Below are positions 23,591 through 35,400 of a stretch of 64,000 nt of DNA, one piece after another (the first letter of the stretch is position 1; each line of letters starts with the position of its first letter). The stretch is from Theobroma cacao (taxonomy: Eukaryota; Streptophyta; Magnoliopsida; Malvales; Malvaceae), in assembly GCF_000208745.1 (NCBI RefSeq), contig NC_030854.1, positions 27,284,692 to 27,348,691 of the forward strand. Direction: 5' to 3'. The notes under the pieces are model-generated. The model was not told the DNA's origin and searched no databases. It saw only the letters and a program-made list of their open reading frames with translations. The translations under genes were made by a program, and so were the position numbers.

Positions 23591-24199
23591 TGTTGGTTTT
23601 TATTTATTTCTTAGTTTATTTTGGGGATTTAAAATATAATGTGTCTATGGAGATGTATGACCCTTAATTGTAGAAATGTATCTCTCTTTGATAATTCTCT
23701 TTGATAATTAGAATGATACATTTGTTCACTTCATGAATAGATGTGTCTATATAATGAAGAGACTCATTGGTGATGTTTCACTATCTATAAATACCCAATC
23801 CTTCATTTTTTAAAAACACTTTTTATCTTTTGACTACAGAAATTCTTCTAATCTCCTCTTTCTCAAAAGTTTAATCTAAGCATTATGTGTTTCCCAAAAA
23901 CTCTATTATTCTTCATTTTAAAATTTCTTAAAGAGTAGTCAAGAGATTTACGTATTTATCAGATTTTCTATTTGAGTGCACATTAGAAGATCCTAAAGTG
24001 GTTCGTTAAGAGCACAACGTCATCGATTGCTATTTATACTGAGATGGCAACAGAAATCCACTCATCAATGCCTTCCATAACGCGCCTCGAATTGGTTTTC
24101 TCATTTAAATTTTTTTCTTATTTTTTTTGTTGTTAATTGTTGAGTTTTTATAATTTCTCTGTGTATTCTTTTTTATATTTTCGAGTATCTTGTCCAACA
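23591..24199 (+). repeat. 3' LTR of the large Copia element (609 bp)
   Basis: It begins TGTTGGTTTTTATTT directly after a purine-rich stretch and ends TTGTCCAACA. It is the partner of 12477-13090. A short direct duplication of CTCTTTGATAATT inside it (about 23686-23709) is missing from the 5' LTR. Confidence 0.88.
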
Positions 24200-24823
24200 G
24201 AAACAACTCACTATTGAGTTATAGATGAAATTAGAAATTATTCAATTTCTGGGTAATATATTTAATTTTTCTCTTTTACTATGCCAGTTCTAGAGTATAG
24301 TCATATGGCTAATAAATGCTATCGTGCAAACACTCATTTTCATACGAAGACACATGATTGAAATAAAAGAAGAGATTGATGGAAAGGACGTTTTAGCGTG
24401 TGTAAACCGTTACTTACGCCAAAGCACTAAGTACTACTAATAATTGCAGAATCAGACGCGTTATGTAATAGAAGCCAAGCCATGTAAGATTTGTGATCTG
24501 ATTTTATTTCTATAAATTCTTATCTGATTTATATATTTAATCTTGTCTTTTTCCCGTTAAGCATCGTATCTTTCATCTCTAATTATAAAACATGTTTTCT
24601 TTTTATCAATTTCCTGTTCATGCTTTTCTATTTCTTTGCTGTTTTTTCCATCCCCCCATATTTTTATCCAGAAAAACCCTAGTCGGCAGACTAAATAATA
24701 TATATACTTTTCAAAGCAATGATGGAATTCGGAATATTGAAACCTTATCACTTGCTTAAAACCTATTGGCATTTGGCAATCAAAACATGATTATATGTCA
24801 CTATAGTAAGGGAAAAAAATACA
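24200..24823. other. Short intergenic stretch right of the Copia element
   Basis: AT-rich DNA without recognisable coding motifs or repeats. The short open frame on the minus strand at 24557-24772 has no known signature and looks like chance. Confidence 0.5.
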
Positions 24824-24831
24824 GTAGTGAT

Positions 24832-25329
24832 TAGAAATGTCCATGGATAGCACCTGCATTACTCAATGCAATTAAAAAAGATTAGGGTACTTTATAATGG
24901 ATTTGGATAAAGTACTTGAGATAGTAAAACTATTACCTTAACTTGATTATAAATAATGATTTTTAATATTAAATTATAATTTTATATTATTTTTTATTTA
25001 TAAATTTTTTATAATTAATGTAATAGTTACTAAAATTCATTAATTGTTATAAATATAATTTTAAACTTTAATTTATTTTTTATGAGGTAACTTTAATTTA
25101 CTAAGTTAATTTTCATTATTAATATACATAAAAATTAATTTTAAATTTATTTTAATCAAGTATTACTACTATTTAACAAGTAGTACCTAAGACATTCGGA
25201 TACGAGTTCAGATAATAATTTTAAAATTTAATCAAATATTTATAAGATTCATGTATCTTATCAAATAATCGGGTTCAAATTAAAATACTTAAAAAATAAC
25301 AAATACCCTACTAAATATTGACATCCCTA
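24832..25329. mobile_element. hAT-type MITE (498 bp)
   Basis: The left end reads TAGAAATGTCCAT and the right end, reverse-complemented, TAGGGATGTCAAT; these imperfect terminal inverted repeats have the TAGGGATGTCAAT style common to plant hAT elements. The flanks GTAGTGAT (24824-24831) and GTAATGAT (25330-25337) are 8 bp long and differ at one base, as expected for an old hAT target duplication. The interior is AT-rich and non-coding. Confidence 0.6.
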
Positions 25330-25337
25330 GTAATGAT

Positions 25338-26178
25338 AAAAGAATTGTATCATATTAATTTTAAGTGTTTACGTACTACTTAATTACTCGATGGGATTGA
25401 CACAAAACCCAAACATTTCCTTACCAAGGAAGGTGTTTTTTTTTTTTATTTGCACGGAATCTCGCTTCAAAGGATAAATTTACACTTGTCCAAAGAAAAT
25501 TATAATTTGTGGAACCATGAATGCTGTTCAAAGTAGTGAAACACATTCCTAAAGTAAAGATATTCGTTCAGGAGACTCATCAAGACTTTATAACAACTCA
25601 AACTTGATCTACTAATTTATATTTCTTCTTAACTTTAAGATGTAAGATTCGATGTTCTCATTTTCTTTTTTGGGACTTGATATGCACCAAAAAAGAAAAC
25701 TTTATAATTAGCAAATATCAATGTCAAATAATTGGAATTGAACTAATTGTCCGCAAGAGTTTACATTCTCCTGCATATACATCATTTCACATTTTAAATA
25801 CTATGAAACTCATGCAAAATCTATATGTATAATATTAAATTCATTGATAAACGACTTTCTTGGGATACTAATTTGATAAATTGTTGATAATATAGGAATA
25901 TGTACACAATTATGTAATTAGAGTAGTCAAGAGTGGAATCAAGTTAGGTTGCCTAATGGCAAGGCGGATGGCACAAAACTTTAACTTAGATTTTACATTC
26001 CAATCTCATCACATGTGGGATTTAGTTGAGCTTCATATTAGTGTTAAGTTTTTTCTTTTTTTGCCATATATGTTGGGAATTATCTAATTTTGACTGTAAT
26101 TTCTTCTTATACATATATTATATTATTAGATTCAGCTATTTCAATTTTATCAAAAAATTTTTCTCGATCTAAATATAT
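25338..26178. other. AT-rich intergenic DNA
   Basis: No gene, repeat array or transposon termini recognised between the hAT-type MITE and the TRIM-like element. It includes a poly-T at about 25437-25449. Confidence 0.5.
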
Positions 26179-26460
26179 TGAAGTGGTGATAAAAAAAATT
26201 TCACATCTGTTAAATTAGGAGAATTTTGAGAATTTAAATATAACAAAAACCGTTCCATCTATTATCAATTGATTTTAGGTTAAATGTTCGTTCTAAAAAT
26301 TTCACATGGTATCAGAGTGGGTGTTGTCTTCATTCGATGGTCCCCTCCATGATTTATATCATATAATAAGTATGTGTTTCCTACACATAAGAGGAGTATT
26401 GAAGTGGTGAAACAAAACATCTCACATTAACTTTCATGTTTTATGTCAAGTGATAGATGT
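26179..26460 (+). mobile_element. TRIM-like miniature LTR retrotransposon
   Basis: A short left LTR (26179-26306, TGAAGTGGTGA...TTCACA) is followed directly by a primer-binding site TGGTATCAGAGTGGG (26307-26321), then only about 80 bp. A purine-rich AAGAGGAGTAT follows, and a second copy of TGAAGTGGTGA begins at 26400. The TGG-TATCAGAG site matching initiator tRNA-Met and the tiny non-coding interior are diagnostic of TRIMs. The right LTR diverges after about 40 bp, so its end (about 26460) is uncertain. Confidence 0.5.
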
Positions 26461-29400
26461 GTCAGGCGGCATAAGATTTAAATCAATTTCAAGTCAATAT
26501 TAAGCAAACCCTTAATTGAAATAATAATTTGCAAAACCTAATCAAATTTTGAATATTGTGAAGGAGGGTTATGTAACCAATAAGAGATGGATTCGCTAGT
26601 TTCAACCACTTTGTGAAGAAGCAACTTTGGTTGGTGACTTTTATTGAACCCTTAACCTGAAGCTAAAATCCAAAATTGGAGCGATCTTTGTCCAACATGT
26701 TCAGACGACTTTTTAAACCCTATCGACCTATTCACATGATAAGACAAAAACATAGCTTGTCACATATTAGCACAAGCTGAGATATTATCGCATTTTAGCA
26801 CAAGCTTGAATTGACCTCAAAGTAATCTACCATGTTCAAAGATTGGACAATAGAATAATCTAAGAATTAATCCACAACGGTAGTGAAAGAACCAGACACT
26901 TCAATATGACAAGAAAAGATAAGATATTGAAAAAGAAAAGAAAAGAGAAGAAAAGAAAAAGTGTAGCTATCAAAGGGAAATTCGATTACAACTGTTTTTG
27001 AATAAAGATATTCGAGTCGATTATTAAATTAAATGTTTAGAAATAAAAGAATTAAATTGGGTTTTTTTTTGCCAAAATTTGACTATCCAATTATTTATAA
27101 ATGATTAGTATTATTGTCACAGGTAAATACTTACTTTTTTATATTTTTAAATAATAATTACACATAGAATACGAGAAAAGACAATTATATTTAAAAGACA
27201 ATTCATGCTTCAATTATGTATTATTGAAATTTTGTAATAGGTGAATCTATAAATTATTCAATACTAGTAATTTAAATTAAGAAAAATATTTTTTAAATGA
27301 AAGTTACAATACAATTAGAATTCTTTTTAATAAATTAGATAAATTTATTAATATTAATAAAAATATCTAAAATGATAATTTAAAAATATAAAAACAAATA
27401 TCATCATTTTCCATTGTACTTTTCTATATATTATAAATTATAGATTTAAATATAGATTATAGATAAAATATAAGGGTAATAAATAGTAATTTCATGAAAA
27501 TTTTTTTTATGAATTGGGGGAACACTTCAGCATATTTTCTCATATATATTTATTGGACAAGCAAAAATTTTCATAGGAATTTTCAATAGCATCTCATTGT
27601 TGTGGGCTTCATGTTGGATTACTTGCTTATATAGAAATGGCTCAAGGCTTGCCCTTAAAGCTCAGCTGATGGGTTATAAGGGCGGTGACAATGGGAAAAT
27701 TTTTTAGCCCATCCTGATCCAACCCAATTCAATAACCCAAGTAATTGCAAGGCCATTTCTACTTTTCTGAGCAAGCTGTCAATCCCAAAATGTTAAATTA
27801 ATTAATGTTAATTAATTATAATGTAAATGTTAAAATAGATTTTAAATTTTTTATTTTTTAGATAAAAGTATATTTTTAGTTTTACACTTATTTTAATATG
27901 CTTATATATTTATTTATAAGATAAATATAATATACGTAAATTTTTATTTGAATAAATTAGAATAATAATTTATTTCATATTTGCAAAATAGAAAGAAATG
28001 AAAGTAGAAAATGTGTAGCATAAAAATAGTATACCTATCTTATGAAAAGTGTTATGACGTATGAAAATTATATTCACACCTTAACTTTTTTCATTAAAAA
28101 TAATCTTTTAGACTAAGAATTAAAACCAAACTCTTCAATAAGAGATACATATATTTATCAATTAATAAAATGTTTAAGTGCACAGAGTTGATCATTTGAT
28201 GACCAGGGTGCTCTTATGTCAGGGTCAAGAGGTACCACCTCGCTTGATAAAATTACATTACAATTAAATATAACAATAATTATTATTATTCAGAGATGTA
28301 TATCATTTTATTTTTTTTTTATAAAAACATTTATTTCTTCATAAAAGAAGAACTATCAAATCTTTAATTATGCAACCGGCCATGCTTTGACTTTTCCACC
28401 AAGGATATGATTCTTTGATCTTAGCCAGGAGTTGCTTCAATGCAAGTCATCTTAGTACAGACTAAAGTATCCACCAATAAATCTAGATTTTTATTAGGGT
28501 GTGATAGTGATCTTGACAAATTAATTCATATCTAGGTCAACTAATGCATTGATGCTAGATTGGAAAGAACGAATAAATGCCTTTATCAAAAATGCTGACA
28601 TTAATGATTTTTCCTTGTTAAAAAGAGAGAATCGGTCAATAAAGAAGAACTTAGGAATCTTCGCACCCAACCCCCACGCCAATTTATCACTATCATTAAT
28701 CAATGCCAAAATTATCATTGACTGACCTTCATAAAGTTCCTTTTAGAAATTTGTTTCATAGTTCTCAATTATGATCTATTTCCAAACAATATTATTGTAA
28801 CGATAATGGATATTCATATATACGTACTTATATATTTATGTATGTACACATATAAATATGTTTGTATTGCTATTTTTTATTTTTTACGTAACTTTTTATT
28901 GGATAGTGTTAAATTGTTTGCAAAAAGTAATCACGATGAAGTCCAAATTTTAAAAGCTTTTTTATGATATTATTCATCATATATGAGATAATTATTAATT
29001 TTAAGAAGAAATCAATAGCAAGTTAAATAAATTAGTAAACCAACATAAAATAAGAGTGCGACAAACCCACACGGGATGATACTTAGATTTCGAACTATCT
29101 TGTCTTTGAACCATTTAGCACATTTTTATCTTAGAAGTAGGTAGAGGTGAGAGGCAATTTCTAAATAATAAAGCAATTGACAATTTTCCTTTAATCTATT
29201 CTTAATGTAGACTTATGAGAGAAAGGATCAATTCTACTGCGGAGTGCTCTTATAATAGTAAGTTTTTCCAACATATTGTTAGACTTTCCATTATTAAAAT
29301 GCAAAGATAAAGTCACAAAGTTGAAAATCATTACACTTTTTACCATTTTCCCACTTGCTCCCAAACTCACACTACCTCCACATCCTTGTGCTACTTTATG

Positions 29401-29668
29401 GGCAAGTTGCCAAATGGATACTTTGGAGAATTTAATTGTGTTTATCTTTTCCCTCTCAGACTACCTTCTTACAAGTTTAATTTTTTTCCTTCAAAATATT
29501 TCGAGCTGTTGCAAACAAGAACTTGAGATAACGACTCAACATGGGATTTTTCAAGTAAAACACGCCAAGGAATTTGATTGGTAAGCAATCTTAAAGAACC
29601 AATGATAAATAACAAAAAGGTATCTTGTGATTTGACAAGAAACAAATTTCATTTTTAATATTTAAAAT
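26461..29668. other. AT-rich intergenic DNA, no gene recognised
   Basis: About 3.2 kb. It includes a purine-rich stretch (26930-26965) and a possible small foldback at about 27630-27762 (TAGAAATGGC on the left, inverted at GGCCATTTCTA on the right). Open frames at 28521-28718 (minus) and 29276-29584 (plus) show no family signature. Confidence 0.45.
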
Positions 29669-30264
29669 TGTTAAAACATAAAATTTAAAATGTTGAAATA
29701 ACTTTAAGGTATATAACTACATCATTGACCTTAAAATTTTATTCGCAATCACTTATAGTTTGCAGAAGGGTTATGGACGATGAACCTCAAGAATACAATG
29801 AAACTTAGTGATTGATTGTGTTTCACATTAATGAAATCAATCCACTGAGCATTTATCGGTATATGGCAAGATTATCTAATTTTTATAAGATTATTCTGTA
29901 ACAAAATGATATAAAAGAAATATGAAAAATATTAAGAAAGGAAGGAGAGATTGTATTCGTTGTTTACTACGTGTTCTTTTCAAAAGAGAATTTATTTATA
30001 GACAAAGGTGATTGTTCCCAACAGACACAATCGTGTCTATTTCAAACATACACAATTGTTTGTATCCAACTATCATAATTGTTGGTTTTTCAACGGGCAT
30101 GACTATTTGTTTATATAAACTACTACTTTCATATATTTGATAAAAGTCTACTTCCACAATGTGGCTATTCTATTTATAATAAAATAGTAAATATGAAAAA
30201 AACTAAAATAGTCCTAAACCTATATAAGCCATAACACATAACAACATATACTAGTTTTTAACAC
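29669..30264 (-). repeat. 3' LTR of a minus-strand Copia element
   Basis: Read on the minus strand it starts TGTTAAAAACTAG at 30264, immediately after a polypurine tract (CTTGAGAGGGAG, 30265-30276), and ends in TTTTAACA at 29669. RNase H coding lies just upstream in the same orientation. Its left two thirds align with the three LTR copies at 31327, 32992 and 35434. Confidence 0.75.
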
Positions 30265-30343
30265 TCCCTCTCAAGTTGGAACATAGGTATTGATCATGCC
30301 TATCTTGTTACAAATATAATCAATTCTAACCCAAGAAAAATTC

Positions 30344-30850
30344 TTAGTAAACAAATCTACTAACTGCTCTCCTATACTCACATAAGAAGTAGAAATCAAT
30401 TTCTATTGAATTGCCTCTTGTACAAAATGACGACCAACCTTTAATACGTTTTGTTCTTTCATGAAACACTGAATTAGAAGAAACATGCATAGCTACTTGA
30501 TTATCCCACCACAATCTCATGGAAGATGAATCTACAAAACCAATTTCCTTTAACAAATGATGAATCCACATAAGCTCACAAGTAGTTTGTGCCAAAGTGT
30601 TATACTCTAACTTTACACTAGAACTTGCTACCACATTTTGCTTCTCACTCTTCCATGATACCAAATTTTCGGCCGCAAACACATAATATCATGTAGTAGA
30701 TTTCCTATTATTTGGTGACCTAGCCTAATCAACATCAGTAAAGCCTCCAACTCGAGTATGTCCATGATCTCCATATAAAACCCTTTTGCCAAGTGTCATT
30801 TTCAAATACTTTAGAATACGAATCAAAGCATCCCAATGAATAGTAATAGG
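30344..30850 (-). pseudogene. Copia RNase H (3' end of pol) remnant
   Basis: Minus-strand translation gives the Copia C-terminal series: HWDALIRILKYLK near 30800-30840, GFTDVD, then NLVSWKSEKQNVVASSSV, CELMWIHHLL and WWDNQVAMHV, in which the usual LWCDNQAA has lost its Cys-Asp context, and VFHERTKRI. A stop and a frameshift near 30455 break the last part. The RT core upstream is absent; A-rich DNA follows at about 30880. Confidence 0.8.
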
Positions 30851-30859
30851 TGCTAACAT

Positions 30860-31326
30860 GAATTTATTTCTCTACACTCATTGGAAAAAAAAAAATTAGG
30901 ACGAGTCACTATCAATAAATTCAATTTACTAATTAACTATCTATATTTCTCAAGATTTGCAAATAATATCAGAGCTTACTTATCCAAAACCTTAAAAAAA
31001 AGCCCTAAAAATAAAAAATAAAAAAAAAAGAAAAAAAAGAATGAGGTACTTGTCGAATCGTTGTAACTATGTGGATTAGGTTCTATTAAGATTAGTAGAC
31101 CTTGCTAGTTGAATATGAGGTTTGTTAATTTTTTATGTCTTAGTTGGTTTTCTTTTTTAAAATGGAGTTTAAGGGTAAATGAGATGGCATTGGAAGGTAG
31201 TAAAAGTTTGGAGATTATATCCTCATATCACAAAATAATTGATATTATGCTAAATGGAGATGGTTTTAATTTTGTAAAGTGAAAGTTTCTAATAATGGTT
31301 GTTTAAACAAAATAAAACCTTAAGAT
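30860..31326. other. A-rich junction between the Copia fragment and the composite array
   Basis: About 470 bp with poly-A at 30885-30895 and 31015-31040 and no coding motif recognised. The last about 30 bp before 31327 (GTTTAAACAAAATAAAACC) match the DNA left of the other two array LTRs. Confidence 0.45.
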
Positions 31327-32299
31327 TGTTAGAATACAGAATTGAAAATGTTGAAATGGCTTCAAGGCGTGTAACAATGTTATTGTCCTCTAAGTTTTAT
31401 TTGCTTCACCGATAGTGTGCGAAAAGGTTATAGTTGATAAAGCTTGAGAATACAATGAAGCTTAGTGATTGACTGCGTTTCGCACTAACGAAATCATTCC
31501 ATTGAACATCCACCGACATATGAAAAGACTATCTAACTTCTATACGATTTTTTTGTAACAAAATGATATTGAAAAAATCTAGAAAATATTGAGAAAGAAA
31601 TGAGAGATTGTATTTGTTGTTATTTGTGTGTTCTTTAGAATTAAAAAAAGTCTATTTCTATATCTAATAGTTATAATTGTTGATTTTTCAATAAAATTGA
31701 CTATTTGTTTCCAATACTCATAATTATTGACTATACAAACACTTTTGTTGGCAATTAAAAAACAAATTAAGAATAAATATTATTTGATTACTTGAAAAAT
31801 CTAAGTGCCAAGTGTCACAGATTCCACATTAGTAAAAGATAGGGTGAGTTTTAGGTTTATAAATAAAAACCTTCATCCACTTCACATGCATGTCTTCTAA
31901 GTTGCAAATGTGGGCTTGTGATAAATGGTATTAAAGCAAAACCAAAATCTTCATTGATGTGGGACTCTATGAGAGATATCACGGTCGAGGTAGACTTAGA
32001 GCAATTATTCCAATCATTGACTGTATGCTAGGAAATTCAAATATTTGTCCACTTACAGACATTCTAAGCATTGTACTAATATCACTCTTACTAATGAGTC
32101 AACTACTAAAATCTTCAGTAGTGGTAGTATGTTTATCACTCTATTGTTGCTTTTATTTTTAATTTTACATCTTCCTAATTTTTCATTTAACTTGGTGTTT
32201 ATTAGCCAAATAACTAAAGCCTTAAATTGTTATGTTGCCTTAGATTATGTTCTATTTTAAGATCTCTTGACTTGGAAGATTATTAGTAGTGGTCTATCC

Positions 32300-32950
32300 T
32301 TAAATTCTCCACAACATGCACTTTAGTTTCACTAGAAATAACAATTTGTTCTTGTTTTTCGTATTCCTCTTCAATTCGAAGATGATTTACCAAAACTTCA
32401 AGAGTTATTTTCTTTTTTCTGTGTTTCAGATTTCTTTTGAAGTTTTTCTATAATGAAGGATGTTTGTCTATCATAAGGGATACAATTATAGTTTCATCCA
32501 TGTTCATCTTGTGTTGCTTAAATTGATTAAGTATTTTTTCAATTCCACGCAATTGTTTAATAACAGAACAACCATCAACCAGTTCATAATTATTAAAGTG
32601 GTCAACAAAAAACTTCTTACTTGTTGCATCTTCTGTCATATATTCGGTCTGTAATTTATCCTATAATTCCTTTGCAAAAGTCTAATTCTAGTATGTGTCA
32701 AATAATCCATCAAAAAGTCCATTCAAAATGTAACCCTTGCACATATAATCTGCGTTGTCTCATTTTTGTCTTTTTCTAGTTGCACCAATAGATACATTTT
32801 TATTTTTATTATGGTCTAAGTGTAGTCAAGACATAGCCAACTTTTCATGTTGAAAGTAGGAAATGCATCTTCTTTTTCCATCTTAGAAAGTTGTAATCAT
32901 CAAAGCAGTCCAATTTCACAAAGTTAAAACCCAATTCTCTTAATGTTTTA
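32300..32950 (-). pseudogene. Copia gag remnant (array unit 2)
   Basis: The minus-strand frame at 32448-32639 reads DATSKKFFVDHFNNYELVDG, followed by the KHKMNMDETIIVSLMIDK-type gag helix, preceded (to about 32920) by FNFVKLD and FLRWKKKMHFLLSTLK in another frame. These are conserved Copia gag blocks. Stops and frameshifts are numerous. Confidence 0.75.
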
Positions 32951-33779
32951 CTTGCAGCAACTATTATTTAAATAAAATAAAACCTTAAGATTGTTAGAAC
33001 ACAAATCTAAAAATGTTGAAATGGCTTCAAGGCGTGTAGCAATGCCACTATTTTTAAAATTTTATTCGTCCCATTAATAGTATGCAAAAATGTTGCAGGC
33101 AATAAACCTTGAGGATATAATGAAGCTTAATGATTAACTATGTTTCGCACTAATGAAATCAATTCATTGAGTATCTACCGATGTATGGCAAGATTACTTG
33201 ACTTCTATAGGATTTTTTTGCAGTAAAATTATATAGAAAAAATCTAAAAAATATTGAGAAAAAAAGGAAAAATTGTATTTGTCGTTATCTGTGTGTTTTT
33301 TATTATCAAAAGAGAGTTTATTTATAGACGTAAGTGATTGTTCCCGATAGATACAATTGTGTCTATTTTTGTATCCAATAGTCATAATTGTTGGTTTTCC
33401 AACTAACATGAATGTTTGTTTCCAATAGTCATAAATATTAACTATACAGACACTTCTGTTGGCAATTTAAACATAACTTAAAAAGTAAATATTATTTAAT
33501 TACTTGCAAAATCCAAGTGCTAAGTGTCACAAATCCCACATTAATAAGAAATGGGGTGATTTTTGAGTTTACAAATAAAGATATTCCTCCACTTAACATG
33601 TATGTCTTTTGGGTTGAAAAATGTAAGTCCGTGACATATAATCTCATAACAGACCCAAATCTTCACTAATTTGAAACCCTATGAGAGATATCAAGGTCGA
33701 GGTAGACTCAGAACAAACATTCTAATAGTTGATCATATGATATAAAATTCAGGTGTTTAACCACTTATAGACATTTCAA

Positions 33780-34440
33780 TAATTGTACTAATGCCACTCT
33801 TACTAATGGATCAACTATTAAAGTTTTAGATAGTGGTAGTACATTTGTTAGTCCGTTATTTCCTTTATCTTCAATTTTGTATCTTCGTAATCTTCCATTT
33901 AATGTGATGTCTGTGACCTAAATAATTAAAACCTTAAATTGTTATGTTACCTTCTTTTATGATTATTGTCTATTTTAAGATCTCTTGACTTGAAAGATTA
34001 TTAGTAGTGGGAGTGAATCAAACAGATTATATCTACTGGATGAAGTTATTGTTGCTTTTCCTTCTATTGGTGCATCAATTGCCTATTCTAGTGATCTCTC
34101 TCCTTTCTAACTTCATTGTTGGCTTAGTTATCCTTCTTTATCAGTGTTGAAGAAAATATGTCCTAAGTTGGTATAAATGTCTAGTCTACAATGTGAGTCG
34201 TGTGAGTTTGCCAAGCACTATTGTGTACCATATGTCTCTAGTTAATAAGAGAACTATAGCTCTTTTTGAGTTAGTTCATTTTGATGTTTAAGGTCATGTC
34301 TTGTAACTTCAATAATTGATTTTAAGTATTTTGTTACATTTGTTAATGATTTTTCTAAAAGTACTTGGTTATATTTAATGAAACCTAGATCTTAGTTGTT
34401 TTTGAAACCTAGATCTTAGTTGTTTTCCATCTTTGTTACA
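33780..34440 (+). pseudogene. Copia protease-end / integrase remnant (array unit 2)
   Basis: The plus-strand translation shows a pre-integrase trace (IIKTLNCYVTFF... DLLT*KIISSG), then CESCEFAKHY, the zinc-binding CX2C part, and FKYFVTFVNDFSKSTWLYLMK, the integrase core around the second Asp. Stops break every segment. A shorter version of the same region lies at 32060-32300 in unit 1. Confidence 0.7.
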
Positions 34441-34459
34441 TTTTGTGTAGAAATTCATG

Positions 34460-35400
34460 CTCAATTTGTTGAATAGATTTTTGTCCTTACACACATACTT
34501 TATTGCTCTTGAATTAATCCATCAAACATCATTTTCTTCAAGCACATTGATTTTAGAACCATCGTTGCAAAATTTTCAAAAGCATCTCCACTTGAAAAAG
34601 TATTTTGCTTTTTCAATAATCGACATTATTTCTTGAAATGTACTGGCTTTCCATGATGCAAGTATGTTCCTATCTTCTTCCTTTTGAATTTCGGACCACT
34701 AGCAATTTGTTTGAACTTCTTTTTAACAAATTTAGTAGTATGTCCTTCATCTATAACATGCACTTTGGCTTCACCAGAAACAACAATTTGTTCTTATTTT
34801 TCGTATTCCTCTTTAATTTAAAGATGATTTACCAAAGCTTCAAGAGTTATTTTCTCTTTTCTTATGTTTCAGAATTCTTTTAAACTCTTTCCATTAAGAA
34901 GGAAGTTTGTCTATTATGAGGGACACAACTATAGTTTCATCCATGTTCATCTTGTATTGCTTAAATTGATTAAACATTTTTTTAATTTCACACAATTGTT
35001 CAATAGTAGAATGACCATCAACCATTTGATAATTATTCAAGCGATTAACAAGAAATTTCTTACTTGTTGCATCTTAGGTCATATACCTGGTCTCCAATTT
35101 ATCTCATAATTCTTTTACAATAGTCTCATCATGGTATATGTCAAATAATCCATCAAAAAGACTAGTCAAAATGTAACCTTTCCACATATATTTTGCATTG
35201 ACCCATTTATGTCTTTCTTTAGTTGCAACAACAGATTCATTTTTATTCTTTTCTCATCTAAATGTAGTCAGGACATAGACAACCTTCAATGTTGAAAGTA
35301 GGAAACATATATTCTTCTGCCATCTTAGAAAGTTGCAATCATCAAACCGGTCCAATTTCATAAAATTAGAAGCCAATTCTCTTAGTGTTCCACTTACAGC
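34460..35400 (-). pseudogene. Copia gag remnant (array unit 3)
   Basis: On the minus strand, starting near 35390, conserved gag blocks can be read: ELASNFMKLDRFDDCNFLRW, FLLSTLKVVYVLTT, DATSKKFLVNRLNNYQMVDG and NMDETIVVSLIIDKLPS. A zinc-knuckle trace (HHGKPVHFKK) lies near 34640. It is longer and better preserved than the unit 2 copy but also stopped and frameshifted. Confidence 0.75.

Larger units (their letters stand above)
12477..24199 (+). mobile_element. Degenerate Copia (Ty1) LTR retrotransposon carrying two nested insertions
   Basis: Two alignable LTRs flank the block: 12477-13090 and 23591-24199, both starting TGTTG and ending AACA. After the 5' LTR is a tRNA-iMet-type primer site (TTTCAGAG near 13093). 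Before the 3' LTR is a polypurine-like TTGGGGAT. Inside, the Copia order is readable on the plus strand: gag 13127-13920, protease to about 14345, integrase 17462-18240, reverse transcriptase 18690-19500 and RNase H 19515-20110. Every domain has stops and frameshifts. Subtracting the solo LTR (14346-17456) and the nested element (20447-23350) leaves about 5.7 kb, a normal Copia length. Flanks AAAAT and GAAAC are not an obvious target duplication, which fits an old insertion. The element is dead. Confidence 0.88.

Noticed and set aside
28521..28718. 65-aa minus-strand frame in intergenic DNA
   Set aside because: It has a plausible amino-acid mix but no recognisable domain, no neighbouring exon and no upstream signal.
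29276..29584. 102-aa plus-strand frame with hydrophobic stretches
   Set aside because: Phe/Leu richness follows from T-rich DNA; no family signature or flanking gene structure.
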